Source: Roseivirga sp.
GTDB taxonomy: Bacteria; Bacteroidota; Bacteroidia; Cytophagales; Cyclobacteriaceae
DNA length: 64,000 nt
Assembly: GCA_029262895.1 (NCBI GenBank)
Contig: JAJCYM010000086.1
Coordinates: 1 to 64,000, forward strand
Direction: 5' to 3'
The position numbers and the translations under genes were made by a program. The notes below the pieces were generated by a model. That model was not told the origin of the DNA. It saw only the letters and a program-made list of their open reading frames with translations, and searched no databases. Below are positions 9,471-17,923 of this stretch, in pieces; positions within the stretch are counted from its first letter, which is position 1, and each line of letters starts with the position of its first letter.

Positions 9471-10844
9471 GTGAAATTAGAAAGTATACATAACGTCTAT
9501 TTTCTCGGTATTGGAGGTATCGGCATGAGCGCTTTGGCCCGTTGGTTTAAGCACAACGGTAAAGCTGTGTCTGGTTATGACAAAACCCCTACATCGCTTA
9601 CAGATCAATTGCAATCAGAGGATATTCAGGTGCATTTTAAGGACGATCCCGAATTGATTGATGCAGAGGTCAAAAACTCAAAATCGAATTCTTTGATCGT
9701 TCTTACACCTGCTATTCCGGCAGATCACGCAGAGTGGAATTGGTTCATAGACCATAATTACAAGATCATGAAGCGCTCACAGGTTTTGGGTGTAATTGCC
9801 CAGAATATGAAGAGCATTGCCGTAGCAGGTACACATGGTAAAACCACCACTTCATCCATGATTATTCACTTGCTCAAAACGGCCGGTATTGATTGTGCGG
9901 GGTTTTTAGGCGGTATTTCTACCAACTATAACACCAACATGATTCTCAATGAGAATGAAGACAGTATTGCCGTAATCGAGGCTGATGAGTTTGACAGATC
10001 ATTCCTAACGCTTCATCCTGACGTGGCAGTCGTGACAGCGGCCGATGCTGATCATTTGGATATTTATGGTGATAAAGATTCACTGAAAGACTCATTCCGG
10101 CAATTCATCAAACAGATCAAAAAAGATGGTCATCTTTTTGTCAAAAATGATTTAGCCAAAGAACTGGTAGGTGAAACGATCCTTGGTCATACAGGCTATA
10201 GTTTGACTGAAGGAGGAATCAGATCTGAAAACTTAAGAATTGAAAATGCCTCCTTCATTTTTGATTATAGAAATGGCTCAAGGGATATCAATGGTATAAA
10301 GCTTAATGTACCAGGTTATCATAATGTGGAAAACATGCTTGTGGCCATTGCTGTCTGTAGGTCATTAGGTGCTGCCGATGAAAGTATCAAAGAGGGCGTA
10401 AGTACCTATAAAGGAGTGAAAAGGAGATTTGAATATCTGATTAAAGGAGAGAATACCGTCTATATAGATGATTATGCACATCACCCGGTTGAAATCGAAG
10501 CCTTCTTAAAATCGATAAGGAGCCTTTACCCAAAAAGAAAGATTACGGCAGTTTTTCAGCCACATCTCTATTCAAGAACAAGAGATTTTGCAGAGGGTTT
10601 TTCGACAAGCTTGAGCCTGGCAGATGAGCTACTCATGTTGGACATCTACCCGGCCAGAGAATTGCCCATTCCTGGAGTTACTTCTGAAATGATCTTGGAA
10701 AATGTAAAACTTCAGAAGAAAGAAATATGTACCAGGGAAACCTTGGTTGCGAAGATTCAAAGTTGGAATCCGGAAGTTGTGCTCACAATAGGAGCAGGAG
10801 ATATAGATCAGATGGTTTTACCTATTAAAAATGCTTTGTCATGA
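9471..10844 (+). CDS. murC: UDP-N-acetylmuramate--L-alanine ligase MurC
   Basis: A 457-residue Mur ligase adding the first L-Ala to UDP-MurNAc with ATP. The N-terminus has the dinucleotide-fold-like GIGGIGMSALARW motif; the P-loop AGTHGKTTT lies at about 120-128, followed by EADEFDRSFL and the ligase C-domain motifs YAHHPVEI and FQPHLYSRT. The start is GTG at 9471, after an 84-bp AT-rich spacer from murG. The stop overlaps the ftsQ ATG by four bases. Confidence 0.96.
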   Translation: MKLESIHNVYFLGIGGIGMSALARWFKHNGKAVSGYDKTPTSLTDQLQSEDIQVHFKDDPELIDAEVKNSKSNSLIVLTPAIPADHAEWNWFIDHNYKIMKRSQVLGVIAQNMKSIAVAGTHGKTTTSSMIIHLLKTAGIDCAGFLGGISTNYNTNMILNENEDSIAVIEADEFDRSFLTLHPDVAVVTAADADHLDIYGDKDSLKDSFRQFIKQIKKDGHLFVKNDLAKELVGETILGHTGYSLTEGGIRSENLRIENASFIFDYRNGSRDINGIKLNVPGYHNVENMLVAIAVCRSLGAADESIKEGVSTYKGVKRRFEYLIKGENTVYIDDYAHHPVEIEAFLKSIRSLYPKRKITAVFQPHLYSRTRDFAEGFSTSLSLADELLMLDIYPARELPIPGVTSEMILENVKLQKKEICTRETLVAKIQSWNPEVVLTIGAGDIDQMVLPIKNALS

Positions 10845-11608
10845 TCATTGGTAAGAAAACATATAGTGTACTAATTAGTCTGGCCGTGTTGGCTGTCCTC
10901 TTTGTTACAATTGGCTTTGTAGAGAAAAGAGAAGTGGGCTATCGTATTGATGATATTTCTGTAGAAATCGAAAATCGATTTGAGAACTTCTTTGTTGACG
11001 AGCGTGATGTGCTTGCCCTAATTATGGAAAATGAAGGTGATTCCATTTTGGGTGATCACTTTGGACGTGTCAACCTCAAGGAGATAGAACAGAGAATTGA
11101 ATCGCACAGCTTTGTGAAAGATGCGGAAGTCTATCGTGATTTAAAGGGGCATCTGGTTGTTAAAGCCTATCAAAGTAAGCCGATTGCCAGGCTAGTTGCC
11201 AACAATGGTAAACATGCCTATATCAGTGAAGAGGGAAATGTTTTGCCTGTTTCGAGCAAGTACACTGCCAGGGTGGTTGTGCTCACAGGTGAGTACATGA
11301 ACAAGATGACTAAAGCCGAATCCATTGAAGAGGAGGAGTATTATCAAGCCCTGTACGACCTGGTAAATCATGTGAATGCGGATCGCTTTTGGAAAATGCA
11401 GATCGCAGAAATCAATGTGGATAAGAAAGGAAAGATTGTGATGTACGCCCAGGTAGGTAAGCAGAGATTGGAGTTGGGAAGAGCGGAGAACATTGCAGAC
11501 AAGTTCAAAAGGCTCAAAATATTTTTCAAAGAGATAATGCCCACCAAAGGCTGGAATGCCTATGACCGGGTGAATGTAGAATTTAAAGACCAAATCATTT
11601 GTGAATAG
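10841..11608 (+). CDS. ftsQ: cell division protein FtsQ/DivIB
   Basis: A 255-residue single-span membrane protein. It has a short cytoplasmic N-terminus, a membrane helix at about 9-26 (VLISLAVLAVLFVTIGF), a POTRA-like region (IENRFENFFVDERDVLALI to about residue 110) and a beta domain beginning AYISEEGNVLPVS. Its place between murC and ftsA supports FtsQ, the scaffold of the FtsQLB complex. Sequence identity in this family is low across phyla, but topology, size and location agree. Confidence 0.9.
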   Translation: MIIGKKTYSVLISLAVLAVLFVTIGFVEKREVGYRIDDISVEIENRFENFFVDERDVLALIMENEGDSILGDHFGRVNLKEIEQRIESHSFVKDAEVYRDLKGHLVVKAYQSKPIARLVANNGKHAYISEEGNVLPVSSKYTARVVVLTGEYMNKMTKAESIEEEEYYQALYDLVNHVNADRFWKMQIAEINVDKKGKIVMYAQVGKQRLELGRAENIADKFKRLKIFFKEIMPTKGWNAYDRVNVEFKDQIICE

Positions 11609-11729
11609 AAAAGATGAGAAAGCCGAAAACCATTGAGAAGTTGGAGATCATCAACTCCATTCATAAACCAAATTAGAACATTAAGAAACCATACAACTCA
11701 ACTTGTAAATCGAAAACATTAAAAGCACC

Positions 11730-13037
11730 ATGCAACAAGATAAAATAGTAGTCGGACTAGACATTGGAACCACGAAAATCTGCGCAATCGTTGGTCTCAA
11801 AAACGAGTATGGAAAACTCGAGGTATTGGGAATGGGTAAAGCCGTTTCTGATGGTGTTATTCGCGGAATTGTCACCAACATTGATAAAACCGTAATGGCC
11901 ATTGAAAAGGCAATTGCCGAAGCCAGTGAACAAGCCGGTATTGACATCGGAGTAGTAAATGTTGGCATCGCAGGCCAACACATCAAGAGCTCCGTTCATC
12001 ATGGAGGAATTACGAGAGATTCCGTGGACGATGAAATTACTGTTGAGGACTTGAGCAGGCTAACCAACGACATTCATAAAATAGTAATGCCTCCTGGCTG
12101 TGAGATCATTCATGTGATGCCGCAAGACTATATAGTGGATTACGAAGATGGTATCAAAGATCCCGTTGGTATGTCCGGTGTAAAGTTGGAGGCAGATTTC
12201 CATGTGATTACAGCGCAAACCAATGCAATTCGAAATATTAATAAGTGTGTCAAAAGAGCGGGGCTTGATATTGAACATTTGATTCTTGAGCCTTTGGCTT
12301 CGAGCCTTTCAGTGCTGAGTGACGAAGAAAAAGAGGCTGGTGTTTGCCTTGTGGACATTGGTGGTGGTACCACTGACGTTGCGCTTTTCCATGACAGCAT
12401 TATCCGACATACAGCTGTTATTCCGTTTGGCGGCAACATCCTGACCACGGATATCAAGGAAGGCCTTAAAGTAATGCAAAACCAGGCTGAGTTACTTAAA
12501 ACCAAGTTTGGAAGAGCGATAGCAGAAGAGGCCAACCCTAACGAGGTGGTGTCAATCCCTGGATTGAGAAACAGGCCACCTAAGGAAATTTCAATAAGAA
12601 ACCTGGCTCATATCATTGAGGCCAGAATGGAAGAAATTATTGAATTGGTGCATGCCGAAATCATCACTTCAGGATACGGAAGTAAACTGGCGGGTGGTCT
12701 TGTAATCACTGGTGGCGGCTCGCAGCTTGGCGGAGTTAAGCAGCTCTTTGAATATATGACAGGCATGGATGCACGTGTGGGATACCCCAATGAGCATCTT
12801 GGCAAGTCAAAAATTGAAGCGGTGAAAAGTCCGATGTATTCAACAACTGTTGGGCTTGTGCTTTCAGGCTTTAGGGCAATCGATGAGAGAGAGAATCAAT
12901 ACATCGAAAACCAAATGGCTGGCATGAATAAGAAGGAGCAGAAAGCAGCTAAAAAAGGAACTGAATTCTTCAAAGGCTTGATAGATAAGACTAAGGGGCT
13001 GTTGATGGATGATTTTAATGATAAAAACGAATACTAG
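11730..13037 (+). CDS. ftsA: cell division protein FtsA
   Basis: A 435-residue actin-fold ATPase that tethers FtsZ to the membrane. The phosphate-1 motif VGLDIGTTKICAIVG (about 8-22), VCLVDIGGGTTDVALF (phosphate 2) and VITGGGSQLGGV (adenosine) are clear. The C-terminal part has a lysine-rich linker and a short amphipathic end (FFKGLIDKTKGLLMDDF), the likely membrane-targeting helix. It starts at ATG 11730 after a 121-bp AT-rich spacer from ftsQ. Confidence 0.96.
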   Translation: MQQDKIVVGLDIGTTKICAIVGLKNEYGKLEVLGMGKAVSDGVIRGIVTNIDKTVMAIEKAIAEASEQAGIDIGVVNVGIAGQHIKSSVHHGGITRDSVDDEITVEDLSRLTNDIHKIVMPPGCEIIHVMPQDYIVDYEDGIKDPVGMSGVKLEADFHVITAQTNAIRNINKCVKRAGLDIEHLILEPLASSLSVLSDEEKEAGVCLVDIGGGTTDVALFHDSIIRHTAVIPFGGNILTTDIKEGLKVMQNQAELLKTKFGRAIAEEANPNEVVSIPGLRNRPPKEISIRNLAHIIEARMEEIIELVHAEIITSGYGSKLAGGLVITGGGSQLGGVKQLFEYMTGMDARVGYPNEHLGKSKIEAVKSPMYSTTVGLVLSGFRAIDERENQYIENQMAGMNKKEQKAAKKGTEFFKGLIDKTKGLLMDDFNDKNEY

Positions 13038-13172
13038 AAGCGAAGGCTGGAAGTCGGAAGATGGAAGTCAGAAGCTATAAAATAAACTAAGAACAATGGA
13101 ATAATGAATTCGGATATCGAAGCCTTGCTTCCGACTTCCGAATTCACGCTTCCAACTATAAACAAATAAATC
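13038..13172. repeat. long imperfect inverted repeat in the ftsA-ftsZ spacer
   Basis: GGAAGTCGGAAG at 13049-13060 is the exact reverse complement of CTTCCGACTTCC at 13128-13139. Outside it, GAAGCG (13037-13042) can pair with CGCTTC (about 13147-13152). A purine-rich near-repeat, GGAAGTCAGAAG, follows the left arm. The transcript could fold into a large stem-loop just before ftsZ. No T-run follows, so it is not an obvious terminator. Confidence 0.7.
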
Positions 13173-14735
13173 ATGGCAGATAACTATAGGTTCGAAATCC
13201 CACAAAGACACAAATCAATCATTAAGGTGATTGGTGTTGGCGGTGGAGGAAGTAACGCAGTCAACCACATGTATAATCAAGGGATTAAGGATGTGGAATT
13301 TATTGTGTGCAATACAGACGCACAAGCACTTAAAAGCAGTCCGGTACCCAACAAACTACAATTAGGGACAGCCCTAACCGAAGGTCTTGGTGCGGGAGCT
13401 AACCCTGAGCAGGGAAAGAACGCTGCTTTAGAAAGTAAAGAGGAAATCCGAGAAATGTTGGCAGATGATACCAAGATGGTATTTATCACGGCAGGTATGG
13501 GTGGAGGCACTGGTACCGGAGCCGCTCCTGTTATTGCCAGGGTAGCCAATGAAATGGATATCTTGACGGTAGGTATCGTCACTGCTCCATTCTCCTTTGA
13601 GGGGAGAAAGAAAACAGCGGCAGCCAACACAGGAATTGATGAACTCAAAGAAAACTGTGACACAGTTCTTGTCATTTTGAATGACAAGCTGCGAGAGATT
13701 CATGGCAATTTGCCCATCTCCCAAGCCTTTGCAGAGGCAGACAATGTGTTGACGACAGCGGCAAAAGGAATAGCTGAAATTATTACTGTACCTGGATATG
13801 TGAATGTGGATTTCATGGACGTGCAGACGGTAATGAAAGGAGCAGGAGCAGCCGTGATGGGATCATCCACCACGGAAGGCGAAGGAAGAGCCCTTCGAGC
13901 GGCAGAGATGGCGATTTCTTCTCCATTGCTGAACAGCAAAGACATTCATGGTGCCCAGAAAATACTTTTGTCCATTGTTTCAGGCGAACAGGCTGAACTA
14001 CAAATGGATGAATTGATGGAAATCACAGAGTACATACAAGTAAAAGCAGGCGATGAAGCTGAAGTGATCTTTGGTCATGGAATTGACGTGGATCATGGAG
14101 ATAGCATCAGCGTGACTGTAATAGCAACTGGGTTTAATGCTCCGGCTTTAGAAGCAAAGTTGGGAAGTCAAAGAACGGTAATAGATCTGGAGACTAGTCA
14201 ACAGATCGAAACTAACGAGGAAGAATCCCTTTCACCTAAACACTCGCAACCGTCTCTCTTCTCAACAGGTTTTGAAAAGCCGGAGCCTAGACCTTCAACC
14301 GAGGAGCAACCAAAAGAGGAAGGAGAATTGGAGAAGGGCTACTCATTCATGTCTTCTTTGGAGGAAAATTATGAAGTAGAGGAGGTTCAGTCCGATGATA
14401 AGTTTTCTGCTCAGCAGGAACCTGAAGTTGCAGAAAGAAATGAGGCGATTCGAGATCAATATGAAGATGATCGGAATAAAAACTTCCTTGAACTGAAAAG
14501 GGCAAGATTGATTGAACAGGCAAGAATAAGGGAAGAGCGCCTTCGGGGATTAAATAATAATCAGATGGACAGTGGTGACTTCAAGGAAAAGCTGGAAATA
14601 CCAGCCTACCAGCGTAAAGATGTGCGATTGAACGACACACTTCCTTCTGCAGAAAGCAATGTATCGCGTTATAATTTGAATGACGATGACGAAATCATGG
14701 GGAACAATAAGTTTCTTCATGACAATGTAGACTAG
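13173..14735 (+). CDS. ftsZ: cell division protein FtsZ
   Basis: A 520-residue tubulin-like GTPase forming the Z ring. It has the N-terminal GVGGGGSNAVNHM nucleotide motif, the tubulin signature GGGTGTGAAP (about 110-119), and the catalytic T7 loop NVDFMDVQTVM. The GTPase core ends near residue 320. A ~200-residue acidic, low-complexity tail follows (many E, D, Q), with the PAYQRKDVRL motif near 470, as I recall for Bacteroidota FtsZ. It is last in the dcw cluster and is followed by a terminator. Confidence 0.97.
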   Translation: MADNYRFEIPQRHKSIIKVIGVGGGGSNAVNHMYNQGIKDVEFIVCNTDAQALKSSPVPNKLQLGTALTEGLGAGANPEQGKNAALESKEEIREMLADDTKMVFITAGMGGGTGTGAAPVIARVANEMDILTVGIVTAPFSFEGRKKTAAANTGIDELKENCDTVLVILNDKLREIHGNLPISQAFAEADNVLTTAAKGIAEIITVPGYVNVDFMDVQTVMKGAGAAVMGSSTTEGEGRALRAAEMAISSPLLNSKDIHGAQKILLSIVSGEQAELQMDELMEITEYIQVKAGDEAEVIFGHGIDVDHGDSISVTVIATGFNAPALEAKLGSQRTVIDLETSQQIETNEEESLSPKHSQPSLFSTGFEKPEPRPSTEEQPKEEGELEKGYSFMSSLEENYEVEEVQSDDKFSAQQEPEVAERNEAIRDQYEDDRNKNFLELKRARLIEQARIREERLRGLNNNQMDSGDFKEKLEIPAYQRKDVRLNDTLPSAESNVSRYNLNDDDEIMGNNKFLHDNVD

Positions 14736-14782
14736 TACTACATTCAATATTGATTAAACGGTTAAGTTTCGACACTTACCTT

Positions 14783-14813
14783 AAAACAGCCTACTGCCAT
14801 GGGCTGTTTTTTT
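14783..14813 (+). terminator. rho-independent terminator after ftsZ
   Basis: AAAACAGCC (14783-14791) pairs with GGGCTGTTTT (14801-14810), loop about nine bases, followed by a T-run to 14813. It lies 48 bp past the ftsZ stop and closes the dcw cluster. Confidence 0.85.
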
Positions 14814-14814
14814 G

Positions 14815-14942
14815 TGTCATTGCGAGGAACGAAGCAATCTGTCGGTTCTAGACTACGGCAGTTTAGAACTGACGGACCTGGCCGTCCGGCAGGCGGGTTG
14901 CCACATCACCTTCCGCTACGCTATAGGTTCTTCGCAATGACA
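14815..14942. repeat. interspersed palindromic repeat element, 128 bp
   Basis: The ends are inverted repeats: TGTCATTGCGAGGAAC at 14815-14830 matches the reverse complement of GTTCTTCGCAATGACA at 14927-14942 with one mismatch. The interior is GC-richer than the neighbourhood and contains smaller hairpins (GGAC ... GTCC near 14874-14887). Repeats with the core ATTGCGAGGAACGAAGCAATC are, from memory, common in multiple copies in Bacteroidota genomes. The only open frame over it (14799-15023) is not a credible gene. The rest of the spacer to 15180 shows nothing recognisable. Confidence 0.7.
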
Positions 14943-15179
14943 GTAAGGGCTGATGTTTGTGTCTTCACAAACATCTTTCTTCGAAATAGGGCACTTAGAA
15001 AACTATGCTCAGTTTGTTTGTGAGGACAAAAACGAAGGCGAAAAAACAATGTAAAAACTTTGCTCACCTTTTCTCAAACTAGTGTACTAACAGAAAAACA
15101 AGTGAAAGCCCCCTGGCCATAAGCTATGCCGGAGTTAGGCAAGAAACTTGTTGGGAATTGTATTATGTTGTTTTGGTGT

Positions 15180-15212
15180 AAAAGGTGGCCCGTATGGGCT
15201 GCCTTTTTATAG
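15180..15212 (-). terminator. bidirectional-looking terminator hairpin
   Basis: AAAGG-T-GGCCC (about 15181-15191) and GGGC-T-GCCTTTTT (15196-15210) form a stem with a GTAT loop, with A/T tracts on both sides. It sits just past the stop of the minus-strand FMN reductase gene and can terminate that transcript; it could also stop readthrough from the + strand. Confidence 0.6.
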
Positions 15213-15221
15213 TAGTGTCAA

Positions 15222-15746
15222 CTAGAATTCTATAAGCTTTTCCACCTGGTCATTCAAGAGCTGATTATAAAGTGCATTGGTAATTTTCCCTTCTCCAAAG
15301 TTGTCTTCAATAGCTGCAAGTTTGGGTTTGAGCGCCAGAATATTCATTCCTAAATAATTGAAGATGTCGGTAAGGTGCGCCATAGCCAATACACCGCCTT
15401 GCACTCCTGAAGAAACACCAATGAGAGCGGCTTTCTTGTCGCGAACACCCTCGGGATATTTTAATCCATCAATAAACGCTTTTAAAATACCAGGGAATGA
15501 TCCGTTGTATTCCGGTACCACAAAAACTAACTTTTCTGAAGATTGCACTTTCTCTCTTATTACATTGAATGCTGCGTTCCTGCCATTGTTTTCATACAGA
15601 GCAGTACCCACAAAATCTCCAGGGAGATCAACCAAATCCACAATTTGGTTTTGTGCTCCTTTGTCATCAAGGAGTGACTGATAATAATCCGCTATTTGTC
15701 GACTTACAGAGTCCTTCCTATTCGTACCGACAACAATTGTAATCAT
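15222..15746 (-). CDS. NADPH-dependent FMN reductase family protein
   Basis: About 174 residues from ATG 15746, where the protein begins with the beta strand and FMN-phosphate loop MITIVVGTNRKDSVSRQIA. An in-frame upstream start (15770) would add eight residues before this conserved beginning and is less likely. Other family features are VPEYNGSFPGILKAFIDGL (flavodoxin-like YNGxxPG turn) and GVSSGVQGG. Such enzymes reduce flavin or quinones with NAD(P)H; the physiological substrate cannot be read from sequence. Transcribed toward a terminator at 15180-15212. Confidence 0.85.
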   Translation of the reverse strand: MITIVVGTNRKDSVSRQIADYYQSLLDDKGAQNQIVDLVDLPGDFVGTALYENNGRNAAFNVIREKVQSSEKLVFVVPEYNGSFPGILKAFIDGLKYPEGVRDKKAALIGVSSGVQGGVLAMAHLTDIFNYLGMNILALKPKLAAIEDNFGEGKITNALYNQLLNDQVEKLIEF

Positions 15747-15881
15747 GGGCCTTAAATAATTTTGATGCAAGTTAATAGTTTAACCATGCACCAAATGAAT
15801 GCTTAGGTTAAAAATAAATGTGCTAATCTGTAAATGATATTTCAGCTAAAAAGTTCAACCTGAACAATCAAAATGTTTCGC

Positions 15882-15901
15882 ATATTTGGGCACCCAAATA
15901 T
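15882..15901. promoter_or_regulatory. 20-bp palindrome upstream of the PNP gene
   Basis: ATATTTGGG (15882-15890) and CCCAAATAT (15893-15901) are perfect inverted arms around CA, ending 22 bp before the PNP ATG. A smaller inverted repeat, GTTCA-ACC-TGAAC, lies at 15853-15865. The position suits an operator or promoter overlap; TATTTG resembles part of the Bacteroidota -7 element. No regulator can be named. Confidence 0.4.
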
Positions 15902-15923
15902 TTGATCATACAAAAATTAAGAA

Positions 15924-16742
15924 ATGAGTTATTCCGATAAGATTGACGAGGCAGTTGATTTCATTAAATCCCGACATTCATTTGAACCGGAATTTGGCAT
16001 TGTGCTGGGAACGGGGCTCGGTGCTTTGGTCAATCATATAGAAATAGCCGGTGAAATTGATTATGAGATCATTCCGCATTTTCCTGTATCGACAGTTGAA
16101 AGTCATAAGGGGCGTTTGATTTTCGGAGTGCTTTCCGGTCGCAAGGTAGTCGCGATGCAGGGGCGATTTCATTACTATGAAGGTTACGATATGAAGGCCG
16201 TGACCTTTCCTATTCGCGTGCTGAAGAAGCTGGGCATTCAAAAGCTCTTCATTTCAAATGCTGCCGGAGGCGTAAATCTCGATTTTAAGGTTGCCGATCT
16301 TATGATCATTGAAGATCACATTGACCTCACCAAAGAAAACCCATTAACAGGAGCCAATTTGGATGATTTTGGTGGGCGTTTTCCAGACATGAGTGAACCT
16401 TACGAACGTAAGATGATCGATGAAGCACTTGCAATTGCCAAAGAAGAAGGTGTTCCCTGCCATGAAGGTGTATACACCGGAGTCAGTGGCCCAAATCTGG
16501 AGACCAGGGCAGAATATCGTTTTATTAGAACGATTGGCGCGGATGCAGTAGGGATGTCTACCGTAGCTGAAGTCATAGTGGCCAGGCATATGAACCTGCC
16601 GGTCTTTGCTATTTCTGCCATAACTGATCTCTGCGATCCTGATAACCTTGAGGAAGCTAAAATCGAAAATATTTTAGCTGCTGCTGCTCAATCAGAGAAA
16701 GGAATGACAAAGGTTATCGTACGTCTGATTGCCCTACAATAG
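15924..16742 (+). CDS. purine-nucleoside phosphorylase (trimeric class)
   Basis: A 272-residue enzyme that splits purine ribonucleosides with phosphate to base and ribose-1-phosphate (purine salvage). Family motifs are GTGLGAL (phosphate loop, about 28-34), HKGRLIFG, MQGRFHYYEGY, ISNAAGGVN, TGVSGPNLETRAEYR and GADAVGMSTVAEVIVARH. These mark the low-molecular-mass trimeric class (PunA/human PNP type), not DeoD. It is a single gene, converging with the tail-collar gene only 5 bp away. Confidence 0.93.
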   Translation: MSYSDKIDEAVDFIKSRHSFEPEFGIVLGTGLGALVNHIEIAGEIDYEIIPHFPVSTVESHKGRLIFGVLSGRKVVAMQGRFHYYEGYDMKAVTFPIRVLKKLGIQKLFISNAAGGVNLDFKVADLMIIEDHIDLTKENPLTGANLDDFGGRFPDMSEPYERKMIDEALAIAKEEGVPCHEGVYTGVSGPNLETRAEYRFIRTIGADAVGMSTVAEVIVARHMNLPVFAISAITDLCDPDNLEEAKIENILAAAAQSEKGMTKVIVRLIALQ

Positions 16743-16747
16743 GAAAG

Positions 16748-17389
16748 TTAATTCCTTGAAGGATAGGTGCCAACTACGGCTATGATGTAACGAACTGTTG
16801 CATAGGGCTGCCTGATATCTACCGCTTGATTTCCACCAGTATTCCCGGTTGGCCTCATATTCAACTGACCTATTTGATCCGAATACAATTTCATAGGAGC
16901 ATCTGGATTTGCCAACATGGCACCTTCCGGATTCTTGGTATTTGAAACATTCTCATTGGCGAAAATGGCATGATTGTGAGCAGGTAGTTGACGCACTGCT
17001 AAGGTCTGGGTTTCGTTGCCACCCTTTTGTCCTTGTCGGTAATCTGAAAGCCCTGGGCCCCTACCAGCATGGACGGGTACTCTTCCACGTAGATCAGGTA
17101 ACGCGAATGTGGTGCGCCCATCTCCACCATAGATTGTACCCAACAATGAGAATAAGGCTGAATTTTGAGATATAGCTAATAGTTGCCCATCACAGAAAGC
17201 CCATCCACGAGGGGCAAAGTTGCCAGCAAACATTGTGATTTCCCCGAGATAAGGTTCTAACGCTCGCAGAGACTCAGAATTGGATTCTTCCTCTGAATTC
17301 ACTGGTTTATTCACAGCACCTGAGAAGAGGAAAATCATTAATAATAAATTTGTGCCAACAAGTAGGCCAGATCGAAAAGTGTTTTTCAT
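16748..17389 (-). CDS. secreted tail-collar domain protein (microcystin-dependent protein family)
   Basis: About 213 residues from ATG 17389, which gives a clean signal peptide (MKNTFRSGLLVGTNLLLMIF, cleavage near residue 25-30). A longer frame reaches 17464, but its extra N-terminus would sit before the signal. The mature protein has the tail-collar fold signature: GEITMFAGNFAPRGWAFCDG, LLGTIYGGDGRTTFALPDLRGR, the GGNETQTL segment, and RQPYATVRYIIAVVG at the end. The fold occurs in phage tail fibres and in free-standing secreted bacterial proteins; no other phage gene is nearby, so a cell-surface or exported role is more likely than a prophage remnant. Confidence 0.85.
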   Translation of the reverse strand: MKNTFRSGLLVGTNLLLMIFLFSGAVNKPVNSEEESNSESLRALEPYLGEITMFAGNFAPRGWAFCDGQLLAISQNSALFSLLGTIYGGDGRTTFALPDLRGRVPVHAGRGPGLSDYRQGQKGGNETQTLAVRQLPAHNHAIFANENVSNTKNPEGAMLANPDAPMKLYSDQIGQLNMRPTGNTGGNQAVDIRQPYATVRYIIAVVGTYPSRN

Positions 17390-17782
17390 AATTTCTACAT
17401 TTAAATTACTGGTAATCAAGTATTTTACTCTTATTAAGATATAATAAATCTTCAAGACATTCAATAGGTTTATATAACTGTTGTCTTTGCTGGTATCTCA
17501 ATACGAGGGAGAATTCGAATGAGTGAGCTGGGATGAGGACCTTCTTTTAGGCGAGGGTTACCCTGTTTTTGAATTTTTCTAAATAAATACCAACTGAGGA
17601 CACTAATAACGTCCGCGACAAACAGACTTATTGTGTAGGAATAAGTGTTTGCAAGAATTCTGAATTCGTAACTTATTAAAAGCTGCACATTATGAATAAA
17701 ATGTTATGAATAGTGTTTAGAGTTGTTAAAATATGGTAAGCCTTTAATATGGTATTCTTTGATAGAGATGGACTCTGTTAGA
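17390..17782. other. AT-rich spacer without a supported gene
   Basis: About 390 bp upstream of the tail-collar gene. A 72-codon minus-strand open frame (17470-17688) with one hydrophobic stretch is present, but its second half looks like random coding and nothing supports translation. No clear repeat, RNA gene or terminator is seen. Confidence 0.4.
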
Positions 17783-17923
17783 CTAATTATCCCTCTTTTC
17801 AAAGCGTTCTTCCCCCTTTTGCTTTTGCCGCCTTTTAATGGCGAATGAAATCCTAATTGCTATAAAGACCCAAATTGCCAGACCAATTGGTATAGCATAA
17901 ACGAGCCATTTAAGCGTTTTCAT
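17783..17923 (-). CDS. 46-residue small membrane protein coupled to the YbjQ gene
   Basis: A short frame of 46 codons whose ATG (17921-17923) overlaps the YbjQ TGA by four bases (ATGA). The protein has one membrane span at about residues 5-28 (KWLVYAIPIGLAIWVFIAIR) and a strongly charged tail (KRRQKQKGEERFEKRDN). The overlap, good hydrophobic/charged partition and a clean stop support a real gene; no family is recognised. Function unknown, possibly acting at the membrane with the YbjQ protein. Confidence 0.6.
   Translation of the reverse strand: MKTLKWLVYAIPIGLAIWVFIAIRISFAIKRRQKQKGEERFEKRDN

Noticed and set aside
14799-15023. 74-codon + strand open frame after ftsZ
   Set aside because: It is made of the terminator tail and the interspersed repeat; no start context or protein-like composition.
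16748-17389. Prophage remnant because of the tail-collar domain
   Set aside because: The protein has a signal peptide and no phage gene, integrase or attachment site lies nearby.
17470-17688. 72-codon minus-strand open frame with a hydrophobic stretch
   Set aside because: No coupling to a neighbour, second half not protein-like, no recognised family.
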